Of a stretch of DNA of 6,596 nt, positions 1 to 5,468 are shown one piece after another. Under the pieces are notes generated by a model. It made no database searches and was not told the origin of the DNA. It saw only the letters and a list, made by a program, of their open reading frames with translations. The DNA comes from UBA2022 sp964621555 (GTDB lineage: Bacteria; Patescibacteriota; Dojkabacteria; SC72), in contig CAZUOO010000038.1 of NCBI GenBank assembly GCA_964621555.1, positions 1-6,596 on the forward strand, given 5' to 3'. How positions within the stretch are numbered: position 1 is the stretch's first letter; every line of letters starts with the position of its first letter. A program made the translations under genes and the position numbers.

Positions 1-1036
1 TTACTTCTCTGTCAAAGTCAGATTGATATAGTTTATCTTGTATTGGCTTATATTTATCAAATTCACTTTCTGCGAAGGCCTTTGCTATTTCTTTTGTAAC
101 TTTTCCTGTGTTTTCTAGAATATCTTTTTCGTTGAATTTGAGAAAAGCATCGAGTTTTTCTACCCAGTCCTTCATTGTCATAGCTATCCCTTTCTCCGCT
201 TGATCTTCTGCATAGTCTAAATACATCGTAACGATCCTCCTTAGCGGCTTCAATTCCTTCTCTGATAAATAGTTTTTAGCAATTGAAACGTCAGACTTCC
301 TAATCCTTCCCTTTGGTGAGTTTTTCCATGTGGAGAGTCCCATGTACTTTTCTTTATGATTAGCTCTCGTTGTAATTATCTCCGCCGCTGTTTTACCTGT
401 AATTGCCCAGTGCAACTTGTTTTGTATAGTTGCAAAAAACTTCTTGGTGGTTGCGGATGTATAGTCATAGTCAATACTGCATTCTGTATAGATGTCTGTG
501 AGGCTTTGGTAGAAACGTCTTTCGCTGCTACGTATTTCACGGACTTTTTCTAATAGCTCTGTAAAGTAATCCTCGCCAAAGATTGGTCGCGGATTTTTTA
601 ATCTTTCTACATCAATCGTGTACCCTTTAATAATAAACTCTTGTAGTACCTTTGTTGCCCAAATTCTAAATTGTGTAGCTCTTTTAGTGTTTACCCTATA
701 TCCGACTGCAATTATTGCATCTAGATTATAGAACTTAGTTTTAATCTTCTGAATTTTTCCTTTAATTGCACCATGTTGTGTGGGTAGTTCCAAAATGGAA
801 CATACCACTTCTTTTTCTAATTCTCCACTTTCAAATATGTTTATCAAGTGTTTCGTGATTGTTGGGCGGTGTACATCAAATAGTTCTGCAATCTTTTTCT
901 GAGTCATCCAGATTGTTTTATCTCTGAGCAGTACATCTACTCTTATTTCCCCATTAGGGGTTGTATAGAGCAGGAAGTTGGTGTTTGGGTTGTACTTCTC
1001 TAAACTTTGCGCCGATTTATTGCTCATGTAGGTCAT
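1..1036 (-). CDS. RhuM family protein, 3' end cut by the window edge
   Basis: The minus strand reads 345 codons without a stop from ATG at 1036 to the window edge. The last complete codon is at 4-2, so the TTA at 1-3 is out of frame and is not the stop. The protein matches the RhuM family throughout. There is an N-terminal helix-turn-helix-like block (residues 41-73, with WMTQKKIAELF and PTITKHLINIF). A second conserved block follows (102-138, FYNLDAIIAVGYRVN then TQFRIWATKVL). Next come FGEDYFTELLEK with SERRFYQ, and then the C-terminal domain (200-340, FFATIQNKLHWAITG, MGLSTWK, AKNYL, MYLDYAEDQA, ESEFDKYKPIQDKLYQSD). The family usually ends soon after this point, so probably only a few residues are missing. 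Biochemical function is unknown. The name comes from a Salmonella pathogenicity-island gene, and homologues are often seen in accessory regions, including near type I restriction loci. ATG at 1027 is an alternative start; neither start has a Shine-Dalgarno sequence. Confidence 0.93.
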   Translation of the reverse strand, partial: MTYMSNKSAQSLEKYNPNTNFLLYTTPNGEIRVDVLLRDKTIWMTQKKIAELFDVHRPTITKHLINIFESGELEKEVVCSILELPTQHGAIKGKIQKIKTKFYNLDAIIAVGYRVNTKRATQFRIWATKVLQEFIIKGYTIDVERLKNPRPIFGEDYFTELLEKVREIRSSERRFYQSLTDIYTECSIDYDYTSATTKKFFATIQNKLHWAITGKTAAEIITTRANHKEKYMGLSTWKNSPKGRIRKSDVSIAKNYLSEKELKPLRRIVTMYLDYAEDQAEKGIAMTMKDWVEKLDAFLKFNEKDILENTGKVTKEIAKAFAESEFDKYKPIQDKLYQSDFDREV

Positions 1037-1068
1037 TTATCTTTAGAGGGAATTTTGTAAGTTAAACT

Positions 1069-1079
1069 CATTAGTAATG
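1069..1079. promoter_or_regulatory. Small palindrome just after the predicted RhuM start site, possible operator
   Basis: CATTAGTAATG is a perfect palindrome of five-base arms around one central base. It sits immediately downstream of the predicted transcription start near 1081. That is a common place for a repressor site, and RhuM has an HTH-like N-terminus, so autoregulation is conceivable. An 11-base AT-rich palindrome can also arise by chance. Confidence 0.25.
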
Positions 1080-1087
1080 CTACGCCT

Positions 1088-1093
1088 ATTATA
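1088..1093 (-). promoter_or_regulatory. Putative -10 box for the RhuM gene
   Basis: The minus strand carries a perfect TATAAT, preceded by GAG, in the 101-base gap between the membrane protein gene and the RhuM gene. Transcription would start near 1081, giving a leader of about 45 bases. No good -35 hexamer is seen 16-18 bases upstream. The box suggests that RhuM is transcribed separately from the upstream protease unit. Confidence 0.5.
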
Positions 1094-1137
1094 CTCTAAA
1101 GAAAGTTTGGATATAAGCTAGGTAAAGGAAATTGTAA

Positions 1138-1566
1138 CTATTTTGTTATAGTTCTAGGCGTATGTGACGTTGTTTGATTAATTAATCTGTCTTTAATACT
1201 TACATATATTGATACAAGTATCCAAACTATGGAAACTAGTGTGAGGATATTTAGTATGGCGTAGTAGTTTTCTTTGAAATAGTCTGCAAATGGTGATCTA
1301 ACTAGTATGTAAAGTGAGGTAGAGAAGGAGAGTGATATGGTGATTGTGAATATGAGGGTATAGAGAAGGTATATACCAAATCCCTTTATCCCTTTCTTTG
1401 TATTCCTCTCTTTAAACCTCTTGAAATATAGTTGTGCTACTGATGTTGTAACCAGGGTGAATAGTATAATTGCATATACAGCTTCTATACCTAGTATTGT
1501 AAATATGATTGGTAGTGTGAATACTACAAATGTACCTAAGAGTATTGGGTTATTTCTATAGCTCAT
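1138..1566 (-). CDS. Four-helix integral membrane protein, function unknown
   Basis: The 142-residue protein has four hydrophobic stretches, at about residues 7-26, 28-47, 62-88 and 101-123. A basic loop (about 48-61, FKRFKERNTKKGIKG) lies between helices 2 and 3, and the polar tail is basic and Thr-rich. By the positive-inside rule the basic loop and the tail are probably cytoplasmic. I recognise no family motif. The ATG at 1566 shares its A with the TAA stop of the upstream metallopeptidase gene (TAATG), so the two are almost certainly co-transcribed and probably translationally coupled. A role as membrane partner, substrate or self-protection factor of the peptidase is possible but rests only on this coupling. 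The stop is TAG. Confidence 0.85.
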   Translation of the reverse strand: MSYRNNPILLGTFVVFTLPIIFTILGIEAVYAIILFTLVTTSVAQLYFKRFKERNTKKGIKGFGIYLLYTLIFTITISLSFSTSLYILVRSPFADYFKENYYAILNILTLVSIVWILVSIYVSIKDRLINQTTSHTPRTITK

Positions 1567-2645
1567 TATTTATCTACATTTAAGTTTAACCTAGTTCTAT
1601 TTGGTCCGGTGTATATCTTCATTGCTACCTGTTTAGGATTGCTTCTCTCAAGATCATTCGGTATTTGAATAGAGTATATCGCACTATCTGTTTGTGCTCT
1701 TATGTATCTCTCATTCTTGAAGGTGATTGTAAAGGATCTTGATTTAAGGGTTTGTTCTAGGTTATCAAAGTATCTGTTTATAACTTCTTCACTTAAGGTA
1801 TATACATATGACGCAGTATATTCTCTTTCAATACCTGATTCATATGGAGCTATCTCCGCTATGGTATTTGGTGTGAAGGTGGGGAAGGGAAGTTTGTTTC
1901 TATTTACCTCTTCAAGGTCTATATTTATATCTTGTACGATATATTTTATCCTATCTTCGGATATTAGGTGGGATTGCCCCCCTAGTATATACCTAATACT
2001 CTCTGCATAGTCTTCACTTATATTGGTTTTCCCATATTTGCTTTGTTTAGATGTTTCAATGGTTAATGGGAATATGGTGTTGAAGTATTTAGGCCCTTCC
2101 CATTCTGTCCTCTTAACATAACTATCATGGTGGGTTATTAATCCTGGGTATGGGATTAGGATGTTGGTGAGGTATTGAAGTGGGTTGCTTTTGCTTGATG
2201 TGAATATATGCCCACTTTCATGGTGTATGACTTCTTTAAGGAAGTTTAGAAAGTGGGTGGGGCGGGTATCACTTCTGGTGAATATAGCTCCAGATATTGC
2301 AATGTTGTTTCCGCCATATGTGACACCGGCGGATTCTGTTCCAAATATTTTATTGAAGTTGTTTTCAGAGAGTATGTGTAGCTTGTTAGGCATTGTTTCC
2401 ATTACTGCAGTTGGAATGGTTTTGTATATTTCCTCCACCTCGTTGATATATTCTTGTTTAAGGCTTACCTTTCTATCTGTGTATAGCGTGATGGATTTGT
2501 CTTCTAATATTTCAACTTGATTATATCTAATATCCCTAAGTTCGTAGGTGAAGTATATGTACGAGGATAGTTTGAAAGAGTATATGGTTATAGTTAAGGC
2601 GAGTATGGTTAGGAGGATTGTTTCGAGGTTTTCTTTAATTTTCAT
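1566..2645 (-). CDS. Membrane-anchored zinc metallopeptidase resembling anthrax lethal factor (gluzincin)
   Basis: This 359-residue protein has one N-terminal hydrophobic segment (about 8-32) and no other, so it is probably tethered with the catalytic part outside. HESGH at 142-146 is an HExxH zinc motif: His142 and His146 as ligands, Glu143 as the general base. YGKTNISEDYAE at 204-215 aligns without gaps to YGRTNEAEFFAE of Bacillus anthracis lethal factor. That makes Glu211 the counterpart of the third zinc ligand (Glu735) and Tyr204 that of catalytic Tyr728. The spacing from HExxH to this block is about 20 residues longer than in lethal factor. Residues 275-359 form an extra C-terminal region that I do not recognise. 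Substrate is unknown; a role in cell-envelope proteolysis or in attacking neighbouring cells is inference. The start follows an extended -10 box so closely that the mRNA may be leaderless. It overlaps the next gene by one base. Confidence 0.85.
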   Translation of the reverse strand: MKIKENLETILLTILALTITIYSFKLSSYIYFTYELRDIRYNQVEILEDKSITLYTDRKVSLKQEYINEVEEIYKTIPTAVMETMPNKLHILSENNFNKIFGTESAGVTYGGNNIAISGAIFTRSDTRPTHFLNFLKEVIHHESGHIFTSSKSNPLQYLTNILIPYPGLITHHDSYVKRTEWEGPKYFNTIFPLTIETSKQSKYGKTNISEDYAESIRYILGGQSHLISEDRIKYIVQDINIDLEEVNRNKLPFPTFTPNTIAEIAPYESGIEREYTASYVYTLSEEVINRYFDNLEQTLKSRSFTITFKNERYIRAQTDSAIYSIQIPNDLERSNPKQVAMKIYTGPNRTRLNLNVDK

Positions 2646-2650
2646 ATGTT

Positions 2651-2659
2651 ATTCTAGCA
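2651..2659 (-). promoter_or_regulatory. Extended -10 box for the metallopeptidase gene
   Basis: TGCTAGAAT on the minus strand matches the extended -10 consensus TGnTATAAT with one mismatch. The hexamer ends six bases before the ATG at 2645, so transcription should begin at or within one base of the start codon. This predicts a leaderless mRNA, consistent with the lack of any ribosome binding site. Confidence 0.45.
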
Positions 2660-2671
2660 TAGTTATATTTG

Positions 2672-2680
2672 TGATAGTAT
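2672..2680 (+). promoter_or_regulatory. Extended -10 box for the propeller-like gene
   Basis: TGATAGTAT matches the extended -10 consensus with two mismatches in the hexamer. It ends six bases before the ATG at 2686, the same geometry as the divergent box at 2651-2659. It also predicts a leaderless mRNA. The alternative TATATT at 2664-2669 would give a leader of about ten bases. Confidence 0.35.
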
Positions 2681-2685
2681 TGGGT

Positions 2686-3486
2686 ATGAAAAGGACATCA
2701 TCAAAAATAAATACGGGGATTATTGGGTTACTAACTATCTCAATATGTATCAATATATATTTGGCCAGTATGGTACTGGGTAACGCGGGGGTAGAGAATA
2801 ATAGTGGAAATATAAGTCAGGAGCTTAAATTAAAGACCTCTTTTCTAAGCCGTATTGATTCAGCACGTTTTGATATAGAGGGGGATGAGGTTGTGCTTAA
2901 GGAAAAAGGTAGGAGAATCCCTATTGTATTATCAAAGGGTGAAAGGGTATCTTCCGTGAGGGTAGACAATGGTAATAATGTTCTTGCTGTAACTACAAGT
3001 CAGGGAGGAGCTAGGCAAAGTGGGAAGTTGCTTTTAATTGAGATCGCAAGTGGAGAGGTATATAAGACGTTTCAGAATGGTGATATATATGCACAAGTGG
3101 GTCAAGCAGAGGGTGCTTTTGGGTTCTTCCTTGATGCCATGTTTAGTAATAATGGAGAGACTTTGTATATTGTCACTAGTTCAGGTGGTAATGGCAGTAT
3201 AACTCTTGTGATGAATCTTGATGACTTTAGTGTAGTTAGGGAGATAGAGGGTTTCGCCCTTTCTGTCCTGCCTGAAGGATCTGTCATTGGTGACGCTAGT
3301 TACGCTGATTACGAAGGTTATATTCTTGTCGGATATAATCACTACTATGTTACAGGAGGTAGCAAATATTTTGTTAATCTTGTAGATCCAAGTTCAGGGG
3401 AGATTGTTAAGCCTATGTTGTTTGAGCTTAAGAGTGATGAGTCTTATGATCAAGAAAAGTTCTATGACATGTTTATATTAAAGTAG
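2686..3486 (+). CDS. Membrane-anchored protein with three propeller-like repeats
   Basis: The 266-residue protein starts with a short basic stretch (MKRTSSK) and a hydrophobic segment (about 11-32), a signal anchor or uncleaved signal peptide. The rest is soluble and rich in beta strands. Three consecutive units of about 45 residues look like WD40/YVTN-type propeller blades: about 87-129 (NGNNVLAVTT, GKLLLIEIASGEV), 146-189 (SNNGETLYIVTSS, LVMNLDDFSVVREIEG) and 198-245 (YEGYILVGYN, VNLVDPSSGEIVKP). A degenerate fourth unit may occupy 59-85. No catalytic motif is seen, so a binding or scaffold role outside the membrane is likely. The reading frame is open back to 2548, but that extension runs antisense through the start of the metallopeptidase gene, so ATG 2686 was chosen. 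It is followed after four bases by another membrane protein gene and ends in TAG. Confidence 0.8.
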   Translation: MKRTSSKINTGIIGLLTISICINIYLASMVLGNAGVENNSGNISQELKLKTSFLSRIDSARFDIEGDEVVLKEKGRRIPIVLSKGERVSSVRVDNGNNVLAVTTSQGGARQSGKLLLIEIASGEVYKTFQNGDIYAQVGQAEGAFGFFLDAMFSNNGETLYIVTSSGGNGSITLVMNLDDFSVVREIEGFALSVLPEGSVIGDASYADYEGYILVGYNHYYVTGGSKYFVNLVDPSSGEIVKPMLFELKSDESYDQEKFYDMFILK

Positions 3487-3490
3487 TGCT

Positions 3491-3826
3491 ATGAAAGATT
3501 ATTATATCTATATTTATCGGTACTCTATATTACTTCTTGCTACTCTTTCAATTATATTTACTTGGGAGAATACCGTTTTTATTACATCCCTTTTAGTACT
3601 TCTAGCGGTCTTAATTAATGTGAAGAGTACTATGAAGGAGAAGGTATTCTATGTTGTAGTTTCTATTCTGGCTACTCTTGTTGAGTCTTCTTCAATTGCT
3701 ACAGGGGCATGGGTATATTCTCATCAGCAAGTTTTAAACTTCCCTATATGGTTACCTATATATTGGGGAATGGGAGGTATTGCTATGAAAGATACCTATT
3801 TAATTATCCAGAAGGTTGTTAAGTAG
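3491..3826 (+). CDS. Small four-helix membrane protein with a GAWVY...PIWLPIYWG motif
   Basis: The 111-residue protein is almost entirely hydrophobic, with helices at about 10-25, 28-45, 50-70 and 84-107. Glu65 lies inside helix 3. It is followed by GAWVY (72-76) and then FPIWLPIYWG (84-93), an arrangement reminiscent of small conserved membrane proteins with a G-A-W-x-Y then P-x-W-L-P-x-x-W-G signature. I cannot name the family, and no enzymatic residues are evident. The gene begins four bases after the propeller-like gene and is almost certainly in its operon; no Shine-Dalgarno sequence precedes it. It ends in TAG, three bases before the convergent stop of the HIT gene, leaving no room for a separate terminator. 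Confidence 0.8.
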   Translation: MKDYYIYIYRYSILLLATLSIIFTWENTVFITSLLVLLAVLINVKSTMKEKVFYVVVSILATLVESSSIATGAWVYSHQQVLNFPIWLPIYWGMGGIAMKDTYLIIQKVVK

Positions 3827-3829
3827 TCC

Positions 3830-4264
3830 TTAAAGTGTCTTAAACTCCTCTCTAAGTATTGAGGCTAAGTGTATAAGCTTTTCCATATCAACTTCAATGT
3901 TCTCCCCTGGTAGTAGTGGCCATCCCATGTCTACCCAATCCATACCAAGATACTGTTTTGTAGTTGAATATCTAGGGAATATATTAAAGTGAGTATGATT
4001 TTCTTTCATCATGTTCATTTGGTAGTTATATTTATCTGGACTGAAGAGTTTATTGAATACCAATTCATATTCCTTTGTTATTTTTGAGAGCTCTGTTATT
4101 GCTTCCTCAGGGATTTCTGACATTGATTGATAGTGGGTGTTGGTAAATAGTGCGGCAGATCCTAGAGTCTTTACCCTGTTTCGTAAACATAGTGTCCAGT
4201 ATTTATATTCTTTAACTATTAACTCTTGTTGGGTTAAGGTTTCTTGTATTGAACAGCAGTTCAT
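3830..4264 (-). CDS. HIT-domain protein with an altered histidine triad
   Basis: The 144-residue protein fits the histidine-triad (HIT) superfamily of nucleotide hydrolases and transferases, often acting on dinucleoside polyphosphates or AMP conjugates. Residues 17-70 carry the usual VKEYKYWTLCLRN...LG start and an acidic helix (EITKEYE-like, 60-70). NYQMNMMKENHTHFNIFPRY at 80-99 is the signature region. His90 and His92 are present, and His92 corresponds to the nucleophile, but the third triad position is Asn94 instead of His. DW and GWP at 109-116 match a subfamily with that tail. GalT enzymes keep activity with Gln at the third position, so Asn need not abolish catalysis. Cys3 and Cys4 at the N-terminus are noted without a known role. 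It probably has its own promoter at 4324-4329 and converges on the membrane protein gene with a three-base gap. The exact substrate cannot be told. Confidence 0.85.
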   Translation of the reverse strand: MNCCSIQETLTQQELIVKEYKYWTLCLRNRVKTLGSAALFTNTHYQSMSEIPEEAITELSKITKEYELVFNKLFSPDKYNYQMNMMKENHTHFNIFPRYSTTKQYLGMDWVDMGWPLLPGENIEVDMEKLIHLASILREEFKTL

Positions 4265-4288
4265 ATTGTTATGGTATTAATTAAAATT

Positions 4289-4314
4289 ACATATTAGGTG
4301 GTTTACCTGTATGT
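4289..4314 (-). promoter_or_regulatory. Hairpin at the 5' end of the HIT mRNA or end of the NUDIX mRNA
   Basis: ACATA (4289-4293) pairs with TATGT (4310-4314), and AGGT (4296-4299) pairs with ACCT (4305-4308). Between the two stems is a small asymmetric internal loop, and the terminal loop has five bases. AATT at 4285-4288 and 4317-4320 can extend the stem. Read on the minus strand it lies about 50 bases after the NUDIX stop and is followed by AATTTTAATT, a poor U-tract. It would also start within a few bases of the predicted HIT transcription start. It could be a weak terminator, a 5' stabilising hairpin or both. Confidence 0.4.
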
Positions 4315-4323
4315 GCAATTAGG

Positions 4324-4329
4324 ATTATA
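4324..4329 (-). promoter_or_regulatory. Putative -10 box for the HIT gene
   Basis: A perfect TATAAT (minus strand, preceded by ATG) predicts a start near 4317 and a leader of about 53 bases. A possible -35 is TTGTAA at 4345-4350, but its 15-base spacing is short. No Shine-Dalgarno sequence precedes the start codon. Confidence 0.45.
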
Positions 4330-4367
4330 CATAATACGATGTTTTTACAAAAGAAGTTGAAATGTTC

Positions 4368-4757
4368 TTACCCCAAACAGGCTCCTACTGCGGCTTGTAT
4401 GTGGCTTTTATTCTTGCACTCAGGTGTTGTATCTATGGTTGACCATATAATGTGGGATATCTCATTTGATGGTGTTACATCTTCTTTTGTTAAGATGCAA
4501 CTATATATAAATCTCTTTGACTGTCCATCGTCATTTGTGAGTTCTGATATAAACTGTAATTTGATGTTGCCTTGTATACCAAGCTCTTCATTTAATTCTC
4601 TTCGTGCAGCAGTTTCAGGGGATTCTGTTACACTGTTGAACTTTCCTCCTGGGAGTTTTAGGTTCTCAGGGTCGTCTGTCTCGGAAAGAAGGAGAAATGA
4701 TTTTCCATTTGCTCTATCAAAACATACTATTCTAACGCTGTCTGTCGTTGTATTCAT
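4368..4757 (-). CDS. NUDIX hydrolase with a one-residue insertion in the NUDIX box
   Basis: This 129-residue single-domain protein belongs to the NUDIX superfamily, which hydrolyses nucleoside diphosphates linked to another moiety using Mg2+. The box runs from Gly37-Gly38 to Ile61. Glu45 is followed by seven residues and then REL (53-55), EE (57-58) and GI (60-61), as in the consensus, so the metal-binding Glu residues are present. However, Gly38 is six residues before Glu45, not the consensus five. The Glu and Gly normally found there (GGKxExGE) are missing: the sequence is GGKFNSVTE. An N-terminal strand (SVRIVCFDR) and a variable C-terminus (SHIIWSTID) fit the fold. The substrate cannot be assigned. 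It has its own -10 box and is divergent from the HAD gene. A plus-strand frame covering 4339-4773 is only its antisense shadow. Confidence 0.88.
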   Translation of the reverse strand: MNTTTDSVRIVCFDRANGKSFLLLSETDDPENLKLPGGKFNSVTESPETAARRELNEELGIQGNIKLQFISELTNDDGQSKRFIYSCILTKEDVTPSNEISHIIWSTIDTTPECKNKSHIQAAVGACLG

Positions 4758-4790
4758 TGTTATATCTCTATAATCTAATTATATATCCGA

Positions 4791-4796
4791 ATTATA
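4791..4796 (-). promoter_or_regulatory. Putative -10 box for the NUDIX gene at 4368-4757
   Basis: A perfect TATAAT (preceded by AAG) on the minus strand ends 33 bases before the ATG at 4757. It predicts a start near 4784 and a leader of about 27 bases. No convincing -35 is seen. It lies back to back with the HAD -10 box at 4824-4829. Confidence 0.45.
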
Positions 4797-4823
4797 CTTA
4801 AAATATGGGAGTATAAAAAGGTG

Positions 4824-4829
4824 TATAAT
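4824..4829 (+). promoter_or_regulatory. Putative -10 box for the HAD gene
   Basis: A perfect TATAAT (preceded by GTG) ends 29 bases before the ATG at 4859. It predicts a start near 4836 and a leader of about 22 bases. No clear -35 is found; the expected position (about 4801-4806) reads AAATAT. Confidence 0.45.
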
Positions 4830-4858
4830 TACTAAAATAAGTTATAGATATTGATACA

Positions 4859-5464
4859 ATGGTTAAGGTTATTACATTTGATTTAGATGGAGTGTATTTT
4901 CCTAATGGAAAGAAGAATTTCATTAATTCCATTGTACGATTGGGTGTAAGTGAGGAAGAGGTTAAAAGAGTGTTTCTTAAGTCCCCCCAGATGAATGAGG
5001 AGTATAAAAAGGGGAGGATGGGTGATGAGATGTTTTGGAGTTGGGCGAAGCAGGAGTGGGGTGTTGATAATAGTTGGGAGGAGTTAGTGAATATGATGAT
5101 TGAGGAGTATGATATTGATCTTAATATCGTTGACGTTATTAAGAATTTAAGAGGGGAGGGGTATAAGACAGCTATTTGTACAAGTAATTTTCCTGCTAGG
5201 ATTAACGGTCTTCATAGGAAGTATGGGTTTTTGGATAATTTTGATATTAAAGCTATATCATTTGAGGTTGGAGTGAATAAACCGGATAGGAAGCTGTTTG
5301 GGAGGTTGGTTGAATTATCTAATGTAGAGCCTTCTGAGATTGTTTATGCAGATGATAATAGTGAGAGTGTGGCTAGTGCTAAAGAGGTTGGTATTACAAC
5401 ATACCTATACGATAACTTTGAGAATTATATGAAGTTCTTAGAAGGGTTGGGGGTGAGGGTGTAG
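4859..5464 (+). CDS. HAD superfamily hydrolase, probable phosphatase
   Basis: The 201-residue protein shows all four haloacid dehalogenase motifs. FDLDGV gives the nucleophile Asp8 and the general acid/base Asp10. AICTSN (105-110) gives the motif II Thr/Ser. NKPD (140-143) gives the motif III Lys141, and YADDNSES (163-170) gives the acidic pair Asp165-Asp166 that binds Mg2+. Residues 15-85 form a helical cap (subtype I), as in beta-phosphoglucomutase and phosphoglycolate-phosphatase relatives. Length is normal for the family. A phosphomonoesterase acting on a small metabolite is most likely; the substrate cannot be read from the sequence. The start has no Shine-Dalgarno sequence. It is a single-gene unit, divergent from a NUDIX gene and convergent, with a four-base gap, on the isochorismatase-like gene. 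The stop is TAG. Confidence 0.9.
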   Translation: MVKVITFDLDGVYFPNGKKNFINSIVRLGVSEEEVKRVFLKSPQMNEEYKKGRMGDEMFWSWAKQEWGVDNSWEELVNMMIEEYDIDLNIVDVIKNLRGEGYKTAICTSNFPARINGLHRKYGFLDNFDIKAISFEVGVNKPDRKLFGRLVELSNVEPSEIVYADDNSESVASAKEVGITTYLYDNFENYMKFLEGLGVRV

Positions 5465-5468
5465 CTAT

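Larger units (their letters stand above)
1040..1102. repeat. Nine-base inverted repeat flanking the RhuM promoter
   Basis: TCTTTAGAG at 1040-1048 is the exact reverse complement of CTCTAAAGA at 1094-1102. The arms lie on both sides of the -10 box (1088-1093) and enclose the palindrome at 1069-1079. The upstream arm lies before the predicted transcription start, so this would act in DNA and not as an RNA hairpin. No function is shown. Confidence 0.35.

Noticed and set aside
1..3. TTA at the left edge as a TAA stop for the RhuM gene
   Set aside because: Counting 345 codons from 1036 puts the codon boundary between positions 2 and 1, so these bases are split between two codons and the gene continues outside the window.
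356..553. Open plus-strand frame, 65 codons, Cys-rich
   Set aside because: It lies wholly antisense to conserved RhuM sequence and has no start signals.
1702..2520. Two plus-strand frames (1702-2010 and 2185-2520)
   Set aside because: Both are antisense to the metallopeptidase gene, whose catalytic motifs and one-base coupling to the next gene make it the real frame.
2548..2685. Upstream extension of the propeller-like gene to an ATG at 2548
   Set aside because: The extension is antisense to the first 98 bases of the metallopeptidase gene. ATG at 2686 gives a clean basic-plus-hydrophobic signal anchor and an extended -10 box at the right distance.
4339..4773. Plus-strand frame of 144 codons
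   Set aside because: It covers the NUDIX gene antisense, and the NUDIX box on the minus strand is unmistakable. It also runs across both gene boundaries.
4808..5012. Direct repeat GGAGTATAAAAAGG at 4808-4821 and 4999-5012
   Set aside because: One copy is in the NUDIX/HAD promoter gap and one codes for EEYKKG inside the HAD gene. A single 14-base AT-rich match in 6.6 kb is close to chance expectation.
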